Below, piece by piece: positions 26,432-34,168 of a stretch of 64,000 nt of DNA. Position 1 is the first letter of the stretch. Every line of letters begins with the position of its first letter. The DNA is from Chitinophagaceae bacterium. GTDB lineage: Bacteria > Bacteroidota > Bacteroidia > Chitinophagales > Chitinophagaceae. The notes under the pieces are model-generated. The model searched no databases and had not been told where the DNA came from. It saw only the letters and a list, made by a program, of their open reading frames with translations. Where the stretch lies: contig JADKHN010000006.1 of assembly GCA_016721725.1 (NCBI GenBank), positions 124,001 to 188,000 of the forward strand, given 5' to 3'. The position numbers and the translations under genes were made by a program.

Positions 26432-26998
26432 ATGAACTTTACTGAACAATTTGCATCAGTTGATCTTATCATAAATACAAATTTCGAAACTCGTGGTGTT
26501 GATGCTTTTGCTTTATCACTAATTAAAGCTGAAAAACAAATCAGACGAATTTTCACCTTTTTAATTTTTCAAAACCCTACTTACAGCCTATCAGACTTAC
26601 GCCAATTAAGGACAACACTTGCAAACAATCGAAGGGTTTATTTCCAGGGCTTTATTGCTGGAATCAATTTGATTCTTCCACGAGACTTGCAAACCATATA
26701 TGGAGCAGACTATATTATTGATCTTAATAAATTTCTTTTATATACACAAGACAGAAATAAAATATTTCATGGACAAATTACTGATGCAGGATTGAGTCGA
26801 GCTGATTTGATGGCTCGTGTTGATGATATAAAAAAATGGTGTAAACATTTAGGAACAGAAGTACAAAAAGAAATCGGTTATGATGGGTTTAGCCAATCTT
26901 ATATAAAGACTGCCACTCCTTTAGCTCTTAACAATCTTAATAGATTTGATACAATTGTGAATTATGAACAGTTTTTACGAACCGAAGTACAACGTTAA
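26432..26998 (+). CDS. HEPN-like protein
   Basis: 188 residues, mostly helical. The sequence DRNKIFHGQIT contains R108-x4-H113, the R-x4-6-H motif of HEPN ribonucleases, in the usual position after a long helix pair. Overall length and helix content fit HEPN. HEPN proteins often act as RNases in toxin-antitoxin or abortive-infection systems. No obvious antitoxin (for example a nucleotidyltransferase) is adjacent. The ATG at 26432 is preferred over an in-frame upstream start, which would add an unconserved basic leader. No strong family match is known to me. Confidence 0.5.
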   Translation: MNFTEQFASVDLIINTNFETRGVDAFALSLIKAEKQIRRIFTFLIFQNPTYSLSDLRQLRTTLANNRRVYFQGFIAGINLILPRDLQTIYGADYIIDLNKFLLYTQDRNKIFHGQITDAGLSRADLMARVDDIKKWCKHLGTEVQKEIGYDGFSQSYIKTATPLALNNLNRFDTIVNYEQFLRTEVQR

Positions 26999-26999
26999 T

Positions 27000-27284
27000 G
27001 CCTGAAAATTCTACTTTAGAGTTGATCGATAAATGGGGGTAGTTCATAACCGCACTACATACAATAAAGCATTTGCGCAAGACGGGCAGTCGGAAGTAAT
27101 TTCAGCTTCATTTATCTATACTTCTTAAGTTTCAGCTTGACCCTTCATTAATTAAAATTTAATGTCAATTAAAAATGTCGTTCCTTTATCGGGCAACGAG
27201 CACTAGCTGACGGAATGCTAATTCCCGCCCTCTGTAAATGCTGTACGTTGGCGCCATGCAATGACAGCCTCATAAATTTAAATT
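27000..27284. other. island spacer
   Basis: Gene-free. Near its end it carries acgttggcgccatgcaatg (27245 onward), which resembles the acgttagctgcaatgcg junction after the next gene. No promoter could be assigned with confidence. Confidence 0.4.
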
Positions 27285-28325
27285 ATGTTAATATATAAAG
27301 AAACTAAATTTATCAAATCGCCATTTAAGAGCGAAGCTGAACTTGAAAATGTCATTGTTCAAAACTACGAGTATCTATTTGGCCCAAGCTCATTGTATTT
27401 ACCAAAGGCAAAAATTAAAACTGCAGACGGTGGAGGAACAATACCAGATGGTTTTGCGATTGACATAGCACAAAGGAAATGGTACCTAGTGGAAGCTGAA
27501 TTAATGCACCATAGTGTATGGAATCATATTGCACCACAAGTAACAAAGCAAATACTAGCATCTCACCCACCTAGCCCTAGGCGAATTATTGTAGATTTAG
27601 CAGTTGATCAATATAGAAATGACCCATCAACTAAAGAGAAATTTGATGAACTAAATATTGTCGAAATTAATGTACGCCAGATTATTGGAGATATTCTAGA
27701 AACTGAACCCATCATAGGTGTTCCAATTGATGGTATTACTAATGATTTAAAGGATTGGGCCAGAACTTTAAAGTATAATGTAAAACTTTGGCTAGTTAAC
27801 AAGTTTGTAGAATTTAATAATCCTGAAAATATAGTTTTTGAATTTCCTGAAGAATTTAAACCGGCTCTGGACACTGAAGAAGAATCAAAAGAGCAGAACT
27901 ATAGTCCATTTAAACAATACAAAAATTCAGAAATAAGCAGGTATGATGTAGAAGTATCAGATTTAATTTCTGCGAATCTATTAAGTACCGGCCAGAAATT
28001 ATTCATGACATACAAACCTCGAAATGGCCAACCTAAGACTTATGAAGCGACACTTTTAGACGATGGTTCGTTTTCGGTTTTGAATCAAATCTATAGCAGT
28101 CCTAGTTACGCTGCTTTGGCTGGGATTAATGATGCTGGAAGCAATAGACCAACTGTTAATGGTTGGATTTCCTGGAAAACTTCTGAAGGAAAGCTTCTGT
28201 CGCAACTTCGAGAGGAGTTTCTTCAGTTTAAAAAAACAAACCGAATTGATGCACGAGTCCCCAACATGGGGTTTGCTGCAATGTGGGCAGAAAATACCAG
28301 TCCTGCGGCAAGCCTCGAACGTTAG
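27285..28325 (+). CDS. PD-(D/E)XK nuclease fused to a RAMA domain
   Basis: 346 residues. The N-terminal third looks like a restriction-endonuclease fold: a leading Glu-rich helix (FKSEAELENVIVQNYEYLFG), then IPDGFAIDI (Asp55) and WYLVEAEL (Glu70-Ala-Glu72), with Gln85 after it. This is a PD...ExE variant of the PD-(D/E)XK core. Residues about 235-305 match the RAMA domain (TYEATLLDDGSFSV, IYSSPSYAALAG, NGWISWK), a domain proposed to recognise modified DNA. The combination suggests a modification-sensing (type IV-like) nuclease. The last 25 residues may be read-through into the spacer. No methyltransferase is adjacent. Confidence 0.72.
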   Translation: MLIYKETKFIKSPFKSEAELENVIVQNYEYLFGPSSLYLPKAKIKTADGGGTIPDGFAIDIAQRKWYLVEAELMHHSVWNHIAPQVTKQILASHPPSPRRIIVDLAVDQYRNDPSTKEKFDELNIVEINVRQIIGDILETEPIIGVPIDGITNDLKDWARTLKYNVKLWLVNKFVEFNNPENIVFEFPEEFKPALDTEEESKEQNYSPFKQYKNSEISRYDVEVSDLISANLLSTGQKLFMTYKPRNGQPKTYEATLLDDGSFSVLNQIYSSPSYAALAGINDAGSNRPTVNGWISWKTSEGKLLSQLREEFLQFKKTNRIDARVPNMGFAAMWAENTSPAASLER

Positions 28326-28380
28326 CTGCAATGCGTATGTCCAATTGTTGGTTTTGTTGCGGCAATCCACTGCAGCTAAC
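28321..28380. repeat. inverted repeat at the end of the nuclease gene
   Basis: GTTAGCTGCA (28321-28330) and TGCAGCTAAC (28371-28380) are exact inverted repeats 40 bases apart. The interior contains smaller palindromes (ccaattgttgg, ttgcggcaa). The left arm overlaps the stop codon of the nuclease gene. It recalls integron attC folding but has its ends reversed relative to a true attC. Confidence 0.6.
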
Positions 28381-28520
28381 ATTGATTGGCGCAATAAAAA
28401 GCGATGCAATTGACTGCGCCAGTCGCTTCATTAGGTGTAATATTCTAATACTACTCTGCATTTCACAGAAAGGATTGATTGATAACAGAGACTTCTAGTC
28501 AAAATAATGCATTTCAAGAC

Positions 28521-30787
28521 ATGAAAGAAAAAGATATTTCTAACAAATACGGTAAGTTAATTGAAAATCTCATAGAGTCCTGGGAATTGCAGACGAGTTA
28601 TTCTCTGACTTGCGATACAAGTCGATAAAGTGGCTAACAAATTTTAAAGACCATGAGATTGATGATGCTTTTAATCTGTTGTCTAAGATTGAGGTAATCT
28701 CTTCAGCCAAAATTCATAATACAATAAACAAGCTTTCAGATGTAATTCGAACGAGAATCGGCATTGAGGGCATAGTTATCGCTTCTTTAGAAGGAATTGG
28801 AGGGTCAAGTGGTAGTCAATTTTTATATCAATTGCAAAAAGCATTGGTGATGGATAATATTGTGCGTACAGGTAGAATCGAAGACATTGTTGGCACAAAT
28901 AAAAAGGTTGTATTAATAGACGATATTGTTGGTTCTGGAGGAGAGGCTATCAATACTTGGGAAAAAATCAAAAGTTGTGGTTCAGATATTTACTATTGTC
29001 CACTTTTTGTTTTGAAGAAGGTAATAAGAATATTAAAGAATTAAATTGTTACACTGCTTTTTTCCCCCAGCATATACTCGAAGATAATTATAGAGCATTT
29101 GGAGAGCTGTCAAAATATTTTCCAGATTCTGTGGAAAGAAGCAGGCTTGAGCAATTGGCTTCAATTTATGGAAAAAACTTTTTTCAAAGCACCCACTTGG
29201 ATATGGGAATACTCAAGCTTTGTTGGCATGGGGAACAACATTACAAGCTCCAAATAATAGCTTGCCGATTATTTGGGCAGGCCCTAGAAATGAATCCGAG
29301 GGATTTCAATGGAATCCTTTATTTGAAAGAATAAAGATTAAAAATGTAACTCCGAAAATCTTCAATAAAGTAGAAGTAAATACAAATGAAAATAATTCTA
29401 TTCATTCAACTCATGGTAACGATATTTATAGCCAAGTGAACAATGCAATCAGATTACATAAAGAAGGTAAAATAATTGAGTATCGATTATTCATCTTTAA
29501 AAACAAAATTATCAATAAGCTTAAGCGAGGAGCATTTTTTGACAGATTGAGAGATTTAGCTTACTTAGACTTGAGTTCATCTTTAAAAACTCGGTTTGCC
29601 ACTTCCGTTTTAAATTATACTCAATCTCTGTACTTTTAGAAATGAACAAAGAAAAGGATGCTCTAATCCTTTTTGAAACAGCAATAAGTTTTTTCAAAGA
29701 TTTTGATCTTAGAGCCTGTGCATGGGCTCAAATATATTGTCATGTTTCTGCTATTCGCTTAGGGGATAGTAGAATAGATTATTTTAAATCAGCAATGTTA
29801 TTTTACTCCAAGCATAATTACGCTACTAAAGAAACACTTCTGCTTTTGAAGGAAATAAGGTCTTCAGGAATTGGCTGGAATGATATCTATAATACTGTTA
29901 TTGATAACTTTTCAGCCTCAATAGATAAATCCATAATAAATACTGGATATTTTGAGACAGCTGAGACTTTATGCAATATTATAACATCAAAACAAAATAC
30001 AAAAGGAGCGAATGCGGTTAACAACAGTGTTTCACTGGGTGAGTTTCGACAAACATCTATGCTTACAAAATCATTTCTAAAGAGCCTAAATGAAGACTCG
30101 AAGCAGGAGTATTTAAATAAAATTTCTTGCACTGACAAATTTTACTTGAGCCCTTTTTATAATAATTTTATCCGATACCTAGCAAATTTAAGGCCCGAGG
30201 TAATTAAAAAAATAATTATCCCTAAACTAAATGATATAGCTAGCTCAAGAGATACTTTCCGTTTGTTTTATGCTCGATTCTTGGAAAAAAACGGCTTTTA
30301 TAAGGAATCCGATTTTTTACTAGAAAAAATAGAAGTCAAAAGTCAGTTCAGGTATTTTAATAATAAAGCCAATGTAATTTCTCATAATCGAAACCGGATA
30401 GATGAAGCACTTAGATTATATATTGAGGCCATTAACATGGCAGACAATGATCAAGAAAGATCAATTGCATATCAAAACCAAGCTCTCTTAATACTAACAC
30501 GTACAATAATAGAAAGATATTATGAAGCTGAAGCTTTTTGTATGCGTGCTTTAGAACTTCGTTTGACAGAATCATTCTGGTATCCATTTCAAACTATTAT
30601 ACTTTTAAGAATAGACAAAGAACCCTTAGACAAAACAGTTGAAACATTAATTAAATGTCAAAATGAATATGAATTATCAAGAGGTCAATTAAGAAGTACT
30701 GTTAATGAAATTATGGATAGAAAAAAATATGCTAAAGCAGACAAATATTTACTGGAAAATTATATCATAAAACCGTTAACGTTATAA
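28521..30787 (+). pseudogene. phosphoribosyltransferase-like / TPR conflict protein, frameshifted
   Basis: One gene of about 756 residues broken into five frames by four -1 shifts (near 28587, 29009-29013, 29173-29186 and 29633-29637). Adding one base to the homopolymer at each place restores a continuous protein. The N-terminal domain has a PRPP-loop-like VVLIDDIVGSGGEAI (28905-28950), preceded by GIVIASLEGIGGSSGSQF. It then has HPLGYGNTQALLAWG, APNNSLPIIW and W-x-P-L-F-E-R. This pattern resembles phosphoribosyltransferase-like domains described from prokaryotic conflict systems. The last roughly 450 residues are helical, TPR-like repeats. Probably an NTP- or nucleotide-sensing defence protein; function inferred. 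Confidence 0.65.
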
Positions 30788-31485
30788 TATTGAAATTAAC
30801 ATTGCCGAAGTAAGGTTAGATACTTGAGCGGTAGTTTACTACAATATGAATATTACACCTAACATTGGAATTGCCAATAGTGGGGCTGGACATTGAAATA
30901 ATCAACAGCGATAATTCTGTTGTACTGCAGTTCGGGGCTTGATGAATAAAGCCCAGCTATAGTTCTTAATATTTAACTTTATCTGGTGTTGGTGTTGTCA
31001 ATATTTCGAAACCCACTTCACAGTTAGCACATGCCGCTGTCGATATTTTTACCGGCAACATTAAATGCAGAGGAACTCCAAATTATTCACCCATATAATG
31101 CTTTAACATATTGAAACGAAGATATTTAATGGTTTACAAATGTTACAATGAAGGTGAAAACATCTGCATTGGCGTGTGCGGGTTGAAGTATGGGCTCGTG
31201 AGTATTTAAAGGAACACCTGCATGGGAGAAACACCTGCATGGGTGAAAAACTAAGGATAGCCAGGGTGGGGATCATGGTTGTCTTTGTAATTCAACCGGA
31301 CTGTAATGGTTTGTAACTTAGTGTGATTTGTAACTGCCTCGTGTCTCAACCAGAACAAAGGGTCCTTTGGGTTTGTTTGCTTTCAACTTTTGTTCGTTGT
31401 AAATTTGATGGAAAGTAATTGGATTGTTGATTTCTGAAATCTACAGTTGTGTGCAAGGCTTTGGCAGACACCCTAAAAATTTATA
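30788..31485. other. 698-bp gene-free island spacer
   Basis: No open frame of note on either strand. It holds a 17-bp tandem duplication, acacctgcatgggagaa / acacctgcatgggtgaa (31214-31247). No known RNA gene or repeat family is recognised. Confidence 0.5.
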
Positions 31486-32267
31486 ATGACAAATAATGAA
31501 ACTGTATTTGCAAAAATTGACCAAATAATTGAATCAATAAATGCCTATACTGTTGACCCTGATTTCTCAAAAGAAGTCTCTGACAGAAACAATCGAAAAG
31601 CACCCAAAGAATTAACTGACCAAAAGCTTTTAGAAATCTTTACGACCTTAATAGCCTTTAGTGGACAAGCACCTTCAGACAAGGTGAAGCTATTAATAGA
31701 TGCAAAAATATTCAATGAAATTTTTGAAGATTTTGATGTAGCAAAAGTTGCCTCTTTAAATCCTTGCGATTTAGTTGACAAGTATTGGGACAAGATTACC
31801 CCGATAAGATACCAGACAAAACTTTTTCAAATTGTAATGTTTGCAAGAGAGTAAGAAAAATAGGTTCGCTTTCTTTGTTATTAACACAAGCAGAAATTCC
31901 CACCTCTATAAAATCTAAGGATGATATAGAGAATTTTGGAAGGGATTTGATATTTTACAAAAGCAACTTGGAGCAATTCAAAGTTTCATACTTAAAAGAG
32001 ACAACGACATTACTGCACTATCTTCTTGACACAGGTTATGATTGTGCAAAACCAGACTCCGTTGTTATGAAAGTTGCCAAAAATTGGAATTGTAGACAGA
32101 GCAAAGGAGACACAAATTTGTAGAAGACAATAAGAACTATTCAAGAATATTGTGTTGACTGAAAATTAAGACCATCCATTGTTGACTTGTATTTTTTAAT
32201 TGACGAAGGACAAAAAGCAGCAAAAAAATATGTTCACTCCGACTATTACAATCAGACCAACCTCTAA
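31486..32267 (+). pseudogene. unrecognised helical protein, weakly HhH-GPD-like, frameshifted
   Basis: A gene of about 262 residues when seven single bases are restored in homopolymers (near 31844, 32078-32087, 32105-32119 and 32141-32165). It reads to a natural stop at 32265-32267, with ending RPSIVDLYFLIDEG then KKYVHSDYYNQTNL. The all-helical chain has LIAFSGQAPSDKVKLLID, KYWDKITPIRYQTKLFQI and a late GYDCAKPDSVVMKVAK. The last segment is reminiscent of DNA-3-methyladenine glycosylase I and HhH-GPD proteins, but I do not claim the activity. Confidence 0.5.
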
Positions 32268-32497
32268 ATTAGCCCAGCACACAACATCAGGTTTTGTTTT
32301 GTGCGGGGGGGACGGGGAAGCGACGGAAGCAATCTTCAGCCGTGCACTCCAAGCTTTGGTTTCGGCGGACGGAATTCTGTTAGGCTGTAGTTCTAAACTT
32401 CGCTTTTAAGTTATAAATTTAGCTTCAGTTCCGGGCAGACAGTTGGTCAATTCCACAACGCCAAAGCCCATGCCCGTAAGTTTTCCTTTAAAATCCC
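32268..32497. other. island spacer with hairpin and GTTAGGC site
   Basis: Gene-free. GCACACAAC pairs loosely with GTTTTGTGC near 32277-32306, and gttaggc at 32379 fits the attC-type core GTTRRRY. GC rises locally to a G-rich run (cgggggggacgggg). Confidence 0.4.
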
Positions 32498-32869
32498 ATG
32501 ACAAAAAAAACAATAGTAGTTATCACGCAACTGATCATTGCCAGCCTTTTTATCATTGGTGCCGATTGGGCGGGTGAAAGGGTTCATCGCCTTTTTCATA
32601 GCTACTTTGCCGATTTTGCAATACCATTCGGCTTTTACTTTCTCCTTGTAATTATAGAAGAACAGTATGAACCTTTTAAAAAATGGTATATAAAGGCAAG
32701 CGTGGTCTTTATTCTTTGTGCCTGTTCTGAAACCTTACAATACTTTGGCATTTATGCTTTGGCAAAAGTTTTTGACCCGTTGGATTATGCAATGTATGCT
32801 TTAGGTGTTGTCTTTGCAGCCTTCGTTGACAGGATCCTATTTATGAGAATATTTGATTTCTGGGATTAA
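32498..32869 (+). CDS. VanZ/DUF2809-like membrane protein
   Basis: 123 residues with four predicted membrane helices. The third-to-fourth helix region carries SETLQYFGIYALAKVFDPLD and YALGVVFAAFVDRIL. The pattern E-x2-Q...D-x2-D followed by a helix ending in Asp is typical of VanZ-like and DUF2809 proteins. Function unknown. It lies within the AT-rich island, oriented like the other island genes. The ATG at 32498 is the only good start. Confidence 0.6.
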   Translation: MTKKTIVVITQLIIASLFIIGADWAGERVHRLFHSYFADFAIPFGFYFLLVIIEEQYEPFKKWYIKASVVFILCACSETLQYFGIYALAKVFDPLDYAMYALGVVFAAFVDRILFMRIFDFWD

Positions 32870-33005
32870 GTTTTGTTCTAAGAAAAGAACAATTCGGCCA
32901 ATAGGGGCCTGGCACAAGCGGGGCCTTCAGCTCGGTGCATGTCCAGGCAGTAGTTTATGACCGGCTGTTTATTGTACACTATTTATCTTAACTTCAAATA
33001 AGTAG

Positions 33006-33023
33006 ATCCGATAGCTATCGGAT
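33006..33023. repeat. perfect palindrome (REP-like)
   Basis: ATCCGATAGCTATCGGAT is self-complementary over 18 bases. The core ccgatagctatcgg is a common dispersed word in Bacteroidota genomes, from memory. Confidence 0.7.
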
Positions 33024-33113
33024 GGATGACCCCAACTGCGCCATTACCTGTTCGTTGGATGCGTGATGTTGTATCGTTTTTATATTCTAAAGGTTTGATC
33101 AGACAAGATCCAT

Positions 33114-33647
33114 ATGATCTCAATTAAAAGGGCAACTGAAGCCGATCATGAACCCATTGTCAGCATTGGCCTCATTTCCGTAGCGGAAGCACATCGGGAC
33201 AGTACTTCAGCAGAGAACCTGAATGAGTACCTGGAAAAGAATTATAATCAAGAGGCGATCATCCGGGAGCTCAGGGATCCCGAAAATATTTATCACCTCA
33301 TCCTTTACAACGGGGTGGAAGTAGGCTTTTCCAAGATCGTATTAAATGCCGGCCATCCGGCCATAATTCCGGAAAACGTGACCAAGCTGGACAGGATCTA
33401 TTTACTCCCGGAATTTCAGGGTTTGAAATTAGGGTATGAGCTGATCCGGTTCAATATCGATTATGCCAGGAACAATGACCAATCGGGTATCTGGCTATAC
33501 ACCTGGATCGGCAATAAACGGGCCGTTGACTTTTATCTTAAGGTTCAGTTTAAGATCATCGGAAGTCACCAATTTTACGTCACGGAAACTCATTATAACC
33601 TCAATCACCACATGTTCCTGAATTTTCCTGAAACGGGCAGCAAGTAA
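33114..33647 (+). CDS. GNAT family N-acetyltransferase
   Basis: 177 residues. The GNAT fold is shown by the acetyl-CoA loop region LDRIYLLPEFQGLKLGYELI (Q-x-x-x-x-G pattern) and GIWLYTWIGNKRAVDFYLKVQFK, the usual last helix-strand pair. The acceptor is unknown; relatives acetylate small amines or protein N-termini. Base composition is back to the chromosomal average, so it is probably the first core gene after the island. Confidence 0.85.
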   Translation: MISIKRATEADHEPIVSIGLISVAEAHRDSTSAENLNEYLEKNYNQEAIIRELRDPENIYHLILYNGVEVGFSKIVLNAGHPAIIPENVTKLDRIYLLPEFQGLKLGYELIRFNIDYARNNDQSGIWLYTWIGNKRAVDFYLKVQFKIIGSHQFYVTETHYNLNHHMFLNFPETGSK

Positions 33648-33782
33648 GGCTCATCAGAAAGCATTTGGCTTGGCAAAAGAGGGGCAGACCTGATCCCAAC
33701 TCATCATGAAGCCTTATCCAAGATCCCGATCATACCACTCAGATTCAAAAAGACCCGTTAAGCCATTGAAACTACCCCGGCC

Positions 33783-34085
33783 ATGAGCTCCAAAGGAATT
33801 CCCTACCGCTTCACAGCCAGTCCCTGGCAATACTCCGGCCCCAATGGCTGGCATTTTGTATCCCTGCCGAAAAAAATGGCCAGGGAGATCAGGAAAAGCT
33901 TCCGGTCCGAAGAAGAAGGATGGGGGCGGTTGTCCGTCACCGCCCAGATCGGAGAAAGCGAATGGAAGACCGCCATCTGGTTCGATACCAAACAGGATAC
34001 CTACCTGCTGCCCCTCAAGGCCGGGATCCGGAAAAAAGAAAACTTGTCGGTACAGGAATCGGTAGAAATCAGCCTGTGGATCTGA
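33783..34085 (+). CDS. DUF1905 domain protein
   Basis: 100 residues, the full length of the DUF1905 beta-barrel domain. Markers are YRFTASPWQYSGPNGWHFVSLPKKMAREIR near the N-terminus (quoted in part) and WKTAIWFDTKQDTYLLPLKA near the end. In many proteins this domain is fused to a YdeI-like helical domain; here it stands alone. Function unknown. Confidence 0.85.
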   Translation: MSSKGIPYRFTASPWQYSGPNGWHFVSLPKKMAREIRKSFRSEEEGWGRLSVTAQIGESEWKTAIWFDTKQDTYLLPLKAGIRKKENLSVQESVEISLWI

Positions 34086-34168
34086 ACTGCCCGTTCAGAC
34101 GGAAACAAGATCAATAAAACTGCCTCCCTGACATTTCCGTTCAAATCTTCCACAACCATCCCTTCGCG

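Larger units (their letters stand above)
26290..33110. mobile_element. AT-rich accessory (defence-like) island
   Basis: Base composition drops sharply after the terminator at 26213-26241 and recovers near 33.1 kb. The genes inside use AT-rich codons and do not match the core functions on either side. Contents are a HEPN-like protein, a PD-(D/E)XK-RAMA nuclease, a phosphoribosyltransferase-TPR gene, an unrecognised helical protein and a VanZ-like protein, separated by long spacers. No integrase, transposase or tRNA border is seen, so the means of acquisition is unknown. Confidence 0.6.

Noticed and set aside
28321..28380. Complete integron attC site
   Set aside because: Ends are GTTAGCT...AGCTAAC, the reverse of the attC order (RYYYAAC...GTTRRRY), and the seven-base core has C at a purine position.
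28521..30787. Programmed frameshifting as the explanation of the split frames
   Set aside because: Four shifts at unrelated runs with no slippery heptamer or pseudoknot; error or decay is simpler.
32200..32409. 69-codon frame (MTKDKKQQKN...) in the island spacer
   Set aside because: Its 5' part overlaps the repaired 31486-32267 gene in another frame, and the rest is spacer with hairpin and GTTAGGC site.
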